Part shown: one piece after another, positions 9,452 through 18,187 of the stretch
Position numbering within the stretch: position 1 is the first letter of the stretch
Layout of the letters: every line of letters starts with the position of its first letter
Source of the DNA: Pseudomonadota bacterium
GTDB taxonomy: Bacteria > Pseudomonadota > Gammaproteobacteria > Steroidobacterales > Steroidobacteraceae
Assembly: GCA_018241505.1 (NCBI GenBank)
Contig: JAFEDS010000010.1
Location: 613,355 to 677,354 of the forward strand
Direction of reading: 5' to 3'
Length of the DNA stretch: 64,000 nucleotides
The notes under the pieces: generated by a model
What the model saw: the letters and a program-made list of their open reading frames with translations, nothing else
What the model was told of the DNA's origin: nothing
Database searches by the model: none
Translations under genes and position numbers: made by a program

Positions 9452-11916
9452 ACATCAATAAATGTGATGACGACGCCTTCGACACGACTTTCCGCCGCCC
9501 GGTATGGGAGCGCACGGCGCACGTAACGCCGGCCGTTATGGCTCACGACGACCCGTTCTGAAGGAGAGTGATCATTCAATACCGCGCGTGAGTCATCGAG
9601 CAATTTCTCGTCCGAGAACTTGAGCGCGATGTCCGTCACGGGACGGCCGATATCCGCGCCGATGAGTCGCAGCAGGTCGGTCACCCGCGGAGTGAAGCGC
9701 CGCACCCGCAGCTCGCGGTCCAGGAACAGCACCGCAAGGTTGGTACTGCTGAGCACGTTCGCCAGGTCGTTGGTGGTGGCTTCGAGTTGCAGAATCTTCT
9801 CCTGCAACTGCGCGTTTACCGTGGTGATCCCTTCATTGACCGCCTGCAACTCCTCCTTGCTGGTTTTCAACTCCTCGTTCGCGCTCTGCAATTCTTCATT
9901 GACGGAGGTCGCTTCCTCGTTGGCGGCTTTCAGCTCTTCACTGGTCGCCTCGTACGCTTCGATCGTGTTCTGCAATTCGCTGCGCAGCCTGCGGATCTCT
10001 TCGTACGTGCGGGCCTCGTCCGGCATCGCGCCGGTCATGTCAGCTTTGTTGTCGGCCATTGATCCCTCCCGCAGGCTACGGAAGCTGACGAGGAAATGGT
10101 CCGGGTCGCGGCTCGGTATGACTGGAGCCGCGGTGATTTCCAGCCGGCTAGCCGCGGTACCGGCTTCGCAGAGGTCAATGTGACTCACCATCGGCCGGTT
10201 TTCCCGAACTGCCGTCCGTAGCAGACCCTGTACCAGTACCCGCAGCGGCGGCCGCACCAGGCGCAACAGATCCCGGGTTGGCTCGCCTGCCGGTCGTCGC
10301 AGAAAGGGGTCGGTCGCACCGTGGAAGTAGACGATTTGCTCAGCTCTGTCCACGACCACGGTCGGCGGCCCATATCGCTCCAGCAGCGCCCGTTGTAACA
10401 ACAAAACACCCGTGGGGCGCTCGGCGCTCGCCGGGCCGGGCTCGCGCAGCAACGGATCGATTTGCAGCGCGGGACGCACAACAAATCCCGGCACGTCGGA
10501 AAATCGCTTTTGGCCCAGGGCAGCCGTGCGGAAAATTCGCCATCGACGGCTGACTGGTTCAAACTGCACCGAGTTGTTGCAAGTCTCGGTGTTACCCAGA
10601 AACAGGTAGCCGCCGCTGCGCAGCGCAAAATGCAACAGGGCAGTGACCCGGTGCTGCGTTTCCGGCTCGAGATAGATGAGCAAGTTGCGGCAGGTACACA
10701 GATCGATGCGCGAGAACGGCGGATCGCGCAGGATGTCGTGATTGGCGAACACCACCATGTCGCGAATGTGCTTCTTTACCCGAAACGTGAATTCATCCCT
10801 CAGAAAGTAGCGTTCCAACAGCTCCGCGGGCACTTCCGCTTCGATGCCGGCGGGAAACACTCCGGCGCGCGCCAGCGCGAGCGGCCGGTCCGCCATGTCA
10901 GTGGCGAATATCTTGACCTCCGACGGCTCGGCCCCCCGGCGCCGATAGGCCTCCGCGAGCAGGATTGCGAGCGTATAGGCTTCCTCGCCGCTCGCGCAGG
11001 CCGTGACCCAGGCACGAAGAGCCACTCCGTCATCTTTTGTTTCGCACAAGGGATCGATAACAGAGCTGCGCAGTGCCTCCCACGCCTCGCGATCACGGAA
11101 GAATCCGGTAACATTGACCATCAGATCATTCGCGAGGGCCGCGACTTCGTCCGCGGTCTCCCGCAACAACGCCGTGTAATCGGCCAACTGCACGACGCCG
11201 GCTAGTCCCATGCGACGGTGTACACGCCGCAGCAGTGTCGATTTTCGATAGCCAGTGAAGTCGTGCCGCGTGCGCACACGCAGAATGGCCAGAACGTCGG
11301 TCAGATCGCTCGAACGATTCTGGCATGACTCTTCAGCGTCGAAATACCGGCTGAGGGCCGCGGGCATTTCAGAGGGCTCGAGCACCTGGTCCGCACAGCC
11401 GGCGTGAATGAGACTGTGAGGCATACCCGGAAACGCGGTGGACTCGGGATTCTGTGCCAGGCAGATCCCCCCAGCCGCCCGGATAGCCTGGGCTCCAGCG
11501 GTGCCATGGGTGCCGGTACCTGAGAGAATCACTGCGGCGGCGCGCCGCATCTGCTGCTGCGCCAGCGACCGTAAAAAATCGTCCAGCGAATGCCGATGTG
11601 CGCGTCTCTCAATAGGATCGCCCAGCCAAAGCTTTCCGTCCCGCACTGACAGCTTGAAACCCGGCGCGGTCACATAGACGTGATCGGCCACTACCGACAT
11701 GCCATTGGTGATCTGATGCACTGGCTTCGACGTGTGCCGCGCCACCATCTGCGCCAGCAACCCGTTGTTTTCCGGCGAGAGATGCTGAACGACCACAAAC
11801 GCCAGCCCGGATTCGGGGGCAACATGGCTGAAAAAGGCTTCGAGCGCCTCGAGCCCTCCCGCGCCGGCACCGATCCCGACAATCGGAAAAGTCAGTGCAG
11901 CAACCGTTTCGTCCAT
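9445..11916 (-). CDS. CheB-CheR fusion with degenerate methylesterase active site
   Basis: This third fusion of the cluster has the same layout as the first: CheB-like (about 10-190), CheR (about 205-465), coiled coil rich in EELKxxNEE repeats and a final PAS-like domain. The CheR SAM loop VTACASGEEAYT looks functional. The CheB domain does not: the nucleophile motif reads GIGAGAGG (Gly in place of catalytic Ser) and the Asp motif reads GTGTHGT (His in place of Asp), while the His in VVQHLSPE remains. I read both codons directly from the DNA. The domain probably binds partners without hydrolysing methyl esters. The ATG at 11914-11916 is used; a TTG two codons earlier is possible. Divergent from the HWE kinase gene across about 100 bases. 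Confidence 0.88.
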   Translation of the reverse strand: MDETVAALTFPIVGIGAGAGGLEALEAFFSHVAPESGLAFVVVQHLSPENNGLLAQMVARHTSKPVHQITNGMSVVADHVYVTAPGFKLSVRDGKLWLGDPIERRAHRHSLDDFLRSLAQQQMRRAAAVILSGTGTHGTAGAQAIRAAGGICLAQNPESTAFPGMPHSLIHAGCADQVLEPSEMPAALSRYFDAEESCQNRSSDLTDVLAILRVRTRHDFTGYRKSTLLRRVHRRMGLAGVVQLADYTALLRETADEVAALANDLMVNVTGFFRDREAWEALRSSVIDPLCETKDDGVALRAWVTACASGEEAYTLAILLAEAYRRRGAEPSEVKIFATDMADRPLALARAGVFPAGIEAEVPAELLERYFLRDEFTFRVKKHIRDMVVFANHDILRDPPFSRIDLCTCRNLLIYLEPETQHRVTALLHFALRSGGYLFLGNTETCNNSVQFEPVSRRWRIFRTAALGQKRFSDVPGFVVRPALQIDPLLREPGPASAERPTGVLLLQRALLERYGPPTVVVDRAEQIVYFHGATDPFLRRPAGEPTRDLLRLVRPPLRVLVQGLLRTAVRENRPMVSHIDLCEAGTAASRLEITAAPVIPSRDPDHFLVSFRSLREGSMADNKADMTGAMPDEARTYEEIRRLRSELQNTIEAYEATSEELKAANEEATSVNEELQSANEELKTSKEELQAVNEGITTVNAQLQEKILQLEATTNDLANVLSSTNLAVLFLDRELRVRRFTPRVTDLLRLIGADIGRPVTDIALKFSDEKLLDDSRAVLNDHSPSERVVVSHNGRRYVRRALPYRAAESRVEGVVITFIDVQ

Positions 11917-12014
11917 CGGCAACGCTTCTCGATCCCGGGGTTCGGGGCCATACTATCAACGCAACGGAGTTTCCCGACAATCACATGGGATGAGCCGGCC
12001 CGTGGCCGGCCCGA

Positions 12015-13673
12015 ATGAACGATCCTGGCGATGACAATGCCGTGGCGCCGACCCACGCAGCCCCGCTGCTCATTGCGTGGCCTAGGGGCGACGGCGAAAT
12101 GGCCGCCCGGATCCGCAACCACGATTGGTGCCATAGCGCGCTCGGTCCGGCCGCGGGCTGGCCGCACAACTTGCGCCACGCGACCCAGTTGACTCTCGAC
12201 TCCATCGAGCCGACTTGCCTGCTGTGGACGGCGGCGGGGATCCTCATCTACAACGATGCGTATATTGCGATTCTCAACATTCGGCATCCGGCGGCCCTGG
12301 GCCAACCGCTCGCCCGCGTCTGGCCGGAGCTGGCCGAGCTCGAAACAGCACAACATGCGCACGTCTGGCGCACGGGTTGTGCCACGCTGATCCAGAATCG
12401 CCCGAATGTGATTTTCACACAGCACATTCCACGCGAGCGCTGGTTTACCGTCTCCGCCACACCGGTTCGCGGCGAAACGAGCGCCGTTGAGGGAATCATC
12501 CAGAGGTTGTTCGATACTACCGAGCACGCGGAGTCACAACGTCGTCTGCGCCACGCCGTGGCAAAGCTCGACGAGCATCAGGCCGGACTCACTATGCAGT
12601 TGGCGCTGTCGGATGCAATCACTGACGAAAGCGCGCGGCAACGTGAACAGGCGCAGTTGAAACTGCGCGACATCGAAATGCACCAAAGAGCGCTCATTGA
12701 AGGGTTGCCCCAGCTCATCTGGCGGGCCGACTCCCGGGGTCATTGGACCTGGAGCAGCCCACAATGGACGCGTTACACAGGGCTTTCGCTCGATGACAGT
12801 CTGAGTGAAGGCTGGCTCGACGCCGTCCATCCGGATGATCGACCGCGGGCGCGCACAGCCTGGGGGAACGCGGTCAGCCAGGGTGTGTTTGATGTGGAAT
12901 ATCGGATCGGTCCGGCCGCAACCGGCCCGTATCGTTGGTTCCAGACTCGTGCTGCGCCAATCCGCAACGTGGAAAATGGCGTGATCGAATGGCTCGGAAC
13001 CTCGACCGACGTCGATGAGCTGCGCCAGGCGCGCGAGCGCCAGATACTGTTGGTTGCGGAGCTCCAACATCGGACGCGCAATCTCATTGGAGTGGTGAGG
13101 TCCCTGGCATCGATGACAGCCCGCGACTGCCTCGAGCTCGGATCCTTCCACACCCAGTTCGGCGAACGCCTCGAAGCACTTTCGCGGGCGCAGGGACTGC
13201 TGTCGCGCGCCGATGAGGAACCGATCACCCTCGGCGCGTTGCTTCGGATGGAGTTGGATGCGCTGGGTACGTCTGCCGTGGCTGGCCGAGTCACCTTGCA
13301 GGGACCGGAGGTACGGCTCAAGGCCTCGGTAGTGCAGACATTCGCTCTGGCCATCCACGAGCTCGCGACCAACGCGTTGAAGCACGGAGCACTGCACACA
13401 TCCGCGGGCCGGTTGGCGGTCTCCTGGACCCTGCAGGGTGAGTCATCCGAGAGAACGCTGCGCCTGCATTGGCAGGAGATGGGCAGCGAGCCCGTGCCGG
13501 CACGCGAGGCGCAGTCGGGCTACGGCCGTGAGCTGCTGGAGCAGATGCTGCCTTACGTGTTGGATGCGAAAACCACCTACGAAATTACAACTTCCGGCGC
13601 GCAGTGCACGATCGAGCTGCCGGCACGTCTCGATGCGGCCACCGGCCTGCCGAAGATCGGCGCCGCCCAATGA
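12015..13673 (+). CDS. PAS-domain HWE-family sensor histidine kinase
   Basis: The 552-residue soluble kinase has two PAS-like regions (about 20-170 and 225-340) followed by an HWE kinase core. The phospho-accepting His is in VAELQHRTRN, the HWE-specific His lies in the N-box AIHELATNALKHGAL, and the WxE motif is seen as LHWQE. HWE kinases autophosphorylate and pass phosphate to receiver domains, often as single-domain or general stress partners; a receiver is available at the C-terminus of the neighbouring hybrid kinase. The first PAS contains WTAAGILIYNDAYIAIL, typical of the PAS fold. The gene is convergent with the NarL-type regulator, 2 bases apart. Confidence 0.88.
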   Translation: MNDPGDDNAVAPTHAAPLLIAWPRGDGEMAARIRNHDWCHSALGPAAGWPHNLRHATQLTLDSIEPTCLLWTAAGILIYNDAYIAILNIRHPAALGQPLARVWPELAELETAQHAHVWRTGCATLIQNRPNVIFTQHIPRERWFTVSATPVRGETSAVEGIIQRLFDTTEHAESQRRLRHAVAKLDEHQAGLTMQLALSDAITDESARQREQAQLKLRDIEMHQRALIEGLPQLIWRADSRGHWTWSSPQWTRYTGLSLDDSLSEGWLDAVHPDDRPRARTAWGNAVSQGVFDVEYRIGPAATGPYRWFQTRAAPIRNVENGVIEWLGTSTDVDELRQARERQILLVAELQHRTRNLIGVVRSLASMTARDCLELGSFHTQFGERLEALSRAQGLLSRADEEPITLGALLRMELDALGTSAVAGRVTLQGPEVRLKASVVQTFALAIHELATNALKHGALHTSAGRLAVSWTLQGESSERTLRLHWQEMGSEPVPAREAQSGYGRELLEQMLPYVLDAKTTYEITTSGAQCTIELPARLDAATGLPKIGAAQ

Positions 13674-13675
13674 CC

Positions 13676-14326
13676 TCAGGCCGGCACGGCCTCGACCGCG
13701 CCGCAATCGCGCGCCAGGCGGTATAACTCGATATCCGTGCTGATTCCCAGCTTCTGGCGAATGAGCGAATGGTTGTTGGCCACGGTCTTCACACTGACAT
13801 TCAGCAGCTCGGCAATAGCCTCGTGCGTCTTGCCACCGGCGACCAGCCGGAAGATCTCGAACTCGCGTGCCGACAAACCCAGCGTCGGCTGCGACAGGGT
13901 GGAGCTCTGCGCCAGTGCCATCTTCGAGGCCACATCCGCGCTCAGCGCCTGCACGCCGGAAACGACACTGCGGACAGCTTTCACCATCGACTCCGGCTCG
14001 CTGCTCTTGGTGATATAGCCATTGGCACCGGCGCGCAGCGCCTGCACTACGAACGGCAGATTGTCATGCATGCTGAAAATCAACACCGGCAGCAGCGGCC
14101 AGCGCAGCTTCATGCGCCGCAGCACCGACAGCCCCCCCTGCCCCGGCATGCTCACATCCAGAATCACAACGTCCGGCTCGATCGTCTGCAGCAACGCGTA
14201 GGCCTCTTCTCCGGAAGAAGCCTCGCCCACGACCTGGCAGTCCGGCTCCTGTTCCAGGAAACGACGGTATCCCGCCCGCACCACACTGTGATCGTCAACC
14301 AACAGGATGCGAATCGGGCTACGCAT
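13676..14326 (-). CDS. NarL/FixJ-type response regulator
   Basis: A 216-residue regulator with an N-terminal receiver (IRILLVDDHSVVRAG, phospho-Asp in VVILDVSMPGQGG, Lys in GYITKSS) and a C-terminal LuxR-type helix-turn-helix (LSAREFEIFRLVAGGKTHEAIA, then VSVKTVANNHSLIRQKL). When phosphorylated it should dimerize and bind DNA. Its start overlaps the end of the sensor kinase gene by 8 bases on the same strand, so the two form a translationally coupled two-component pair. The inducing signal and target genes are not visible. Confidence 0.9.
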   Translation of the reverse strand: MRSPIRILLVDDHSVVRAGYRRFLEQEPDCQVVGEASSGEEAYALLQTIEPDVVILDVSMPGQGGLSVLRRMKLRWPLLPVLIFSMHDNLPFVVQALRAGANGYITKSSEPESMVKAVRSVVSGVQALSADVASKMALAQSSTLSQPTLGLSAREFEIFRLVAGGKTHEAIAELLNVSVKTVANNHSLIRQKLGISTDIELYRLARDCGAVEAVPA

Positions 14327-15641
14327 GGGGCATCCAGGCGCGCAACGACAGCCCCCCGTTGGGCTCGAAGCTCAGATTCAACTCGCCGCCGTGGGCTTCA
14401 ACCCGTTCGCGCATACCCAGAAGGCCGCTGCCGCTGGAGCGCACCGTGCCCGCGTTTCCCGTGGTTTCCGATTCCGTGACTGCCAGCAATACCCGGCCAC
14501 CCTCCAGTGACAGCCGCAGTTGGATCTTGCGCGCGCTCGAATGTTTGACGGCATTGGTGAGACACTCCTGGATCAGCCGGTACACCGTCATGTTGAGATC
14601 GGACGGCAATGAATCCACATTGCCCTCAATCTGCAGCGCGCATGCAAACCGATCTGCCACCCGCACCTGCCACCCATTCACCAGGTCGTGGATGGTCTCA
14701 CGCAATCCCACGGTCTCGAGCCCATACGGCCGCAATCGTGCCAACATGGTGCGGATCAGCTCCATGATGTTGGTACTGAGGGTCTCGATGGAATGCGCGC
14801 TGTTGACTATTTTGGGCGCGCTGTTGGCTGCTTCGCGCGCGATGTATGCGGCGTCGACCTTGATGGCGGTCAGGCTCTGGCCGAGCTCATCGTGCAACTC
14901 GCGCGCCAGTCGTTTGCGCTCCTCCTCCTCCGCCTCGATGACCCGGCGCGTGAGGTCGCGCCGTTGCTTTGCAGCTTCCTGCATCGCGGCCGCGCATTGA
15001 TTGAACCGTTGCGAGATCTCATCGACATCGCGGATTCGGAACCTCGGCAGCCGCGTCTCGAGATGACCTGCCTGCAGATTCGCCAGCGCCGCTTGCACCT
15101 GGGCGATGGGTTCGAGTCCGCGCCGTACCATCCAATAGATTGCGCCGCTGAGGGCGAGTACCGTCAATGCCAACAACGCCACGTCCCCGCCCACCCGCTG
15201 CTCGATCTCCGCGAATTCAGACATCGGGTTGGATGAAACACGCAGCTCTCCCAAAGGCACAGCACGATAGGACACCGGGTAGACGAGAGTCTTCGGTGAG
15301 CTGGACGACAGCAACGTCTTCGTGATTACGCCCACTTGTGGCTCTGCCGCGGGACTGGTTGCCAGCAGCGCGCCAGTGTCGTCAACCAGTGTGATTTGCA
15401 CGTGCCTCAGATCTTTGGCGCGGTGGATTTCGTCGCGAGCCGCGAGCCTCGCCTCGGCGCTACCCGCGGCGTTTCCCACTGCGTGTTGCACATCCAGCAG
15501 GAGCTGCGCCAACTGCATGGACGCATCGGTCTCACGCGCGACATCGCCGCGAATCGACTCGAGCGGCATCAGCAGGCTCACGAGCAGCGCCACCAGCGTG
15601 ACTGTTCCGATTCCGAACAGCAGCCGCGTACGCAAATACAT
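14319..15641 (-). CDS. NarX/UhpB-type membrane sensor histidine kinase
   Basis: The 440-residue kinase has an N-terminal TM helix (LLFGIGTVTLVALLVSLLMP), a roughly 130-residue periplasmic region, a second TM helix (VALLALTVLALSGAIYWMV), a HAMP linker, a HisKA_3 domain with the phospho-His in LARELHDELGQSLTAIK, and an HATPase domain (NAVKHSSARKI, GSGLLGMRERV). HisKA_3 kinases phosphorylate NarL-type regulators, here surely the overlapping downstream gene. I start at the ATG at 15639-15641, where the first membrane helix begins; a longer reading would add 24 charged residues. Confidence 0.88.
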   Translation of the reverse strand: MYLRTRLLFGIGTVTLVALLVSLLMPLESIRGDVARETDASMQLAQLLLDVQHAVGNAAGSAEARLAARDEIHRAKDLRHVQITLVDDTGALLATSPAAEPQVGVITKTLLSSSSPKTLVYPVSYRAVPLGELRVSSNPMSEFAEIEQRVGGDVALLALTVLALSGAIYWMVRRGLEPIAQVQAALANLQAGHLETRLPRFRIRDVDEISQRFNQCAAAMQEAAKQRRDLTRRVIEAEEEERKRLARELHDELGQSLTAIKVDAAYIAREAANSAPKIVNSAHSIETLSTNIMELIRTMLARLRPYGLETVGLRETIHDLVNGWQVRVADRFACALQIEGNVDSLPSDLNMTVYRLIQECLTNAVKHSSARKIQLRLSLEGGRVLLAVTESETTGNAGTVRSSGSGLLGMRERVEAHGGELNLSFEPNGGLSLRAWMPHA

Positions 15642-15796
15642 GGAACGGCCCCTATGCTTGGCGGACCGCGGCAGCTTACACCGCTGCTCCGCTTCGTAGG
15701 AGCTTGCCGACACGAATCCGGGAGCAACGACGATGCCGCGCCTGCCCCGAAAGTAGCATGCTCGCGCGGACTATCCCGGGATCCGAAGGAGGCATC

Positions 15797-16096
15797 ATGA
15801 AACGTAGTACGCTCCGCGCTACAGCCGCTTCGTTGCTTTGCATCGGCTTGTTGGCGGCCAGCACTGCGGCGTTCGCCCAGGAGCCCCCGAAGACCCCGCA
15901 GGATACGCGCAATCAACCCGCTCCTGAGGACAAATCGGCCGCTTCCACACAGAGCTTGATGAAAAAGTGCGTGCAGCGCGAACGCGCCACCGACAGCACG
16001 AAGTCAGAATCGGAAGCGCAACAGATTTGTCAGGATGCGATGCGTGCCAAACGCGAAAATCGCGACAACGAACCGAAATCCCCGCATCATCCCTAG
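15797..16096 (+). CDS. Small secreted protein of unknown function
   Basis: A 99-residue protein starts with a clear signal peptide (MKRSTLRATAASLLCIGLLA...AAFAQ) followed by a short polar region rich in Lys, Glu, Asn and Pro with two cysteines (KKCVQRE and QQICQDAM) that could form a disulfide in the periplasm. The start at 15797 is set by a strong AAGGAGG ribosome site 7 bases upstream. No family is recognised. It is divergent from the sensor kinase gene. Confidence 0.65.
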   Translation: MKRSTLRATAASLLCIGLLAASTAAFAQEPPKTPQDTRNQPAPEDKSAASTQSLMKKCVQRERATDSTKSESEAQQICQDAMRAKRENRDNEPKSPHHP

Positions 16097-16159
16097 AACC
16101 GATCGCGCTCGTGAGCCGGGGTTGGCTGGTGGTCCCCAGCCTCTCCGGCTCTTTCTATC

Positions 16160-16672
16160 TCAGCCCACTCGCACAAAGCGCCCTGCTTCCCTGTCCTTGC
16201 GTACCGCCCCGCCCGGAAACACTTCCCCGTTCATGACAATATAAACACCGGGCGCGGCGACCTGCGTCGTGGCGAACGCCATTCCAAGATTGAATGACGC
16301 ATCACTCTCGCTGAAGCGCGCTGGCGACAGCGCACCGGTCAGAACAATTGTTTTCCCCGGAATCGACGCGAGCCGAGCGGCAGTGACCGCCATGGTGTCA
16401 GTTCCGTGCGTAATGACCACCCGCGGTGTTTTCAAAGCCGAGACACATTGATGCAGCTCGTCGCGATCTGCATCCGTGAGCTCCAGGCTGTCCTTGCGCA
16501 GAGCCTCGAGGATCTCAAAGGGGTATTTGACATTGCCGATGGCGAGCAGCTTGCGGACGACAGATTCGCCGACCTTGTATTCGCTCAGGGCATCGAAATA
16601 GAGCTTGTCGATCGTGCCACCGGTGGTCACGACGGTGATGGCGGGTGGCGCCAGGGTCTGGGGTGTATCCAT
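16160..16672 (-). CDS. Short asparaginase-domain protein
   Basis: The 170-residue protein matches only the N-terminal domain of L-asparaginases, which are usually over 300 residues. It keeps both nucleophile/threonine motifs, VVTTGGTIDK and VITHGTDTM, and ends soon after GEVFPGGAVRKD. Single-domain asparaginase homologues occur widely in proteobacteria. Asparagine hydrolysis is plausible, but the C-terminal domain that helps form the usual dimer site is missing, so activity is uncertain. No signal peptide is present, so it is cytoplasmic. No frameshift was seen, and the short form looks intact rather than truncated. Confidence 0.8.
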   Translation of the reverse strand: MDTPQTLAPPAITVVTTGGTIDKLYFDALSEYKVGESVVRKLLAIGNVKYPFEILEALRKDSLELTDADRDELHQCVSALKTPRVVITHGTDTMAVTAARLASIPGKTIVLTGALSPARFSESDASFNLGMAFATTQVAAPGVYIVMNGEVFPGGAVRKDREAGRFVRVG

Positions 16673-16761
16673 CCGGAAATGATACTTCGGATACAGCGCC
16701 CCGCCACATCTACGATCCGATCACGATTCAGCCGCGCGCCCCTATCGGCGGCCGGATCCGG

Positions 16762-17076
16762 TCAGCCGGGCTGCCAACGGCCCGGCACGAAGTGATACCG
16801 GCCACGCCGCTCAACCCAGTGCTCGGGAACCCAATGCGAGCCACGGCGCTCATGGATCCAGCGGCCGTCCACCCAGATGTGCCGATGGCCGTCCCAACGA
16901 TAGTAGCCAGGAGCCCAGACGAATCCGGGACGGGGCGCGGGTGCCGCCATCACCCGCGGTGCCGGCGGCGCGATGTTGACATCGATATCGACCGCGGCAA
17001 AAGCAGGCGCCACGGAGCCGATCAGCAGCGCGCCGGTCAGTGTCACCACCAAGAGACGACATGTGGGGGTAGTCAC
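16762..17076 (-). CDS. Secreted YXWQ/WxxGxW-repeat protein
   Basis: A 104-residue exported protein: signal peptide (CRLLVVTLTGALLIGSVAPA...AFA), then a short Pro/Ala linker and repeats of the form PGYYRWDGHRHIWVDGRWI, GSHWVPEHWV and GRYHFVPGRW. This matches the small family of periplasmic or outer-membrane-associated proteins with WxxGxW repeats, whose function is unknown. GTG at 17074-17076 is chosen because a GGAGG ribosome site lies 9 bases upstream and the signal peptide starts there. Confidence 0.72.
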   Translation of the reverse strand: MTTPTCRLLVVTLTGALLIGSVAPAFAAVDIDVNIAPPAPRVMAAPAPRPGFVWAPGYYRWDGHRHIWVDGRWIHERRGSHWVPEHWVERRGRYHFVPGRWQPG

Positions 17077-17164
17077 TCGGGTCAACCTCCATTGAGAGCA
17101 GGCCACAGTTCTGTTAACGCCTCCGCCCGCGGGACAGTTCCGGCGTCGCTGGACTATGCGGCTT

Positions 17165-17323
17165 TCACGCCCACAGCGGCGCGCACAGGAAGGCCGCCGC
17201 AATCAAGCCGCCGCTGAAAACAAACAGCCGCTCGCCGAAGTGATTCCAACCGAGGAAGTGACTGATACGAAAGCTCAATGAGCCGAAGGACAGGGCTGCA
17301 ATGGTCGTCAACGCATATTTCAC
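17165..17323 (-). CDS. Small membrane protein, unknown
   Basis: A 52-residue protein starting GTG at 17321-17323 (MKYALTTIAALSFGSLSFRI) with two hydrophobic stretches, the second reading RLFVFSGGLIAAAFLCAPLW. A GGCGGAG sequence sits about 8 bases before the start. No family is recognised. A longer reading to 17491 has no hydrophobic or conserved content and is less likely. Short length keeps confidence low. Confidence 0.45.
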   Translation of the reverse strand: MKYALTTIAALSFGSLSFRISHFLGWNHFGERLFVFSGGLIAAAFLCAPLWA

Positions 17324-17529
17324 GGCTACGATCTCCGCCTGGCGCCCGGCAATGACGCACCGGGCAATCGACGGCGCGCATTCTACGAAGCAAGGCGGAC
17401 CGGATCTGCATGAGCTGAATGGATTCGTGAACAGCCCAGCAGATTCTGCATGCCGAGACCGGACATAAGCCGTTGCCGCGGCGGACGGCATCCGCGGCTA
17501 ACGAAAAAACACTCTATCTTTCAGGGAGT

Positions 17530-17606
17530 TGGCGCGGCCGGAGGGATTCGAACCCCCGACCCCAACGTTCGTAGCGTTGTACTCTATCCAACTGAGCTAC
17601 GGCCGC
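17530..17606 (-). tRNA. tRNA-Arg (anticodon ACG)
   Basis: The minus strand folds into a complete cloverleaf: 7-bp acceptor (GCGGCCG with CGGCCGC), D arm with loop AGTTGGATA, anticodon stem CAACG/CGTTG with loop CTACGAA (anticodon ACG, read as ICG for Arg CGU/CGC/CGA), 5-base variable loop and T arm with TTCGAAT. The CCA end is encoded (17530-17532). It is a complete gene, not a fragment. Confidence 0.97.
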
Positions 17607-17702
17607 GCACTTGCGAATCGCACCCTCACCGACGCGGGCGGACTCCCGGCCGGAATTTTGGGGGCCGCGATCTTACCACAACGATTTGGGGCCACAAGAA
17701 CG

Positions 17703-17927
17703 CTAAAACCAGCCGGTCAGGAGCCCTTCGCAGCGCAGGACAAAGCGATCGGAGCCGAACCGGCCCGCCGCCAGAATCAGCGCTCCAATACCGGCACTGA
17801 TGCGGCCGGCCAGCTCCGGCGCGACCGCAGCCACCGCCGGCACCATTTCCAGCGCAAACCCGAGCGCGACGAAAACGCCACCCAGTAAATAAAGGAAGTA
17901 TCGAGCGCGCCGCGCGGGATCCTGCAT
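17703..17927 (-). CDS. Small two-helix membrane protein, unknown
   Basis: A 74-residue protein (MQDPARRARYFLYLLGGVFV...) with two hydrophobic segments (FLYLLGGVFVALGFALEMVP and ISAGIGALILAAGRFGS). No family is recognised. The ATG at 17925-17927 has only a weak CGCGGG upstream. It lies between the tRNA and another small gene on the same strand. Confidence 0.5.
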   Translation of the reverse strand: MQDPARRARYFLYLLGGVFVALGFALEMVPAVAAVAPELAGRISAGIGALILAAGRFGSDRFVLRCEGLLTGWF

Positions 17928-17938
17928 CCCGCGGAATT

Positions 17939-18118
17939 CTATCGCACGAGGCCCACGGACCTGCAGATCGCAGGCTCCCGCACCAGCAGAACGAGCAAAC
18001 CGGCCCGAGTCACCTCTAGACGCGCCGGCCGGGCGCTGGGCGGGGGTGGTACCACTGCTTCGGGGGCATCGGTTGCATCCTGCACCGAGCGCGCCCTGAT
18101 TTGTTTCCCATGTCGCAT
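17939..18118 (-). CDS. Hypothetical 59-residue protein
   Basis: The ATG at 18116-18118 is preceded by GGAG about 7 bases upstream. The product (MRHGKQIRARSVQDATDAPE...) has a Pro-rich middle and no recognisable domain. It ends 11 bases before the next small membrane protein gene, so the two could be cotranscribed. Coding status is uncertain. Confidence 0.35.
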   Translation of the reverse strand: MRHGKQIRARSVQDATDAPEAVVPPPPSARPARLEVTRAGLLVLLVREPAICRSVGLVR

Positions 18119-18187
18119 GAGTCGCTCCCTCACACACATACGCTCGTGCGTATCTCTAACATAGAGCCCCCGAACGTGAAACTGTTT

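Noticed and set aside
16160-16672. Truncated asparaginase pseudogene
   Set aside because: The short reading keeps both catalytic motifs and ends cleanly; one-domain homologues of this length exist, so I call it a gene.
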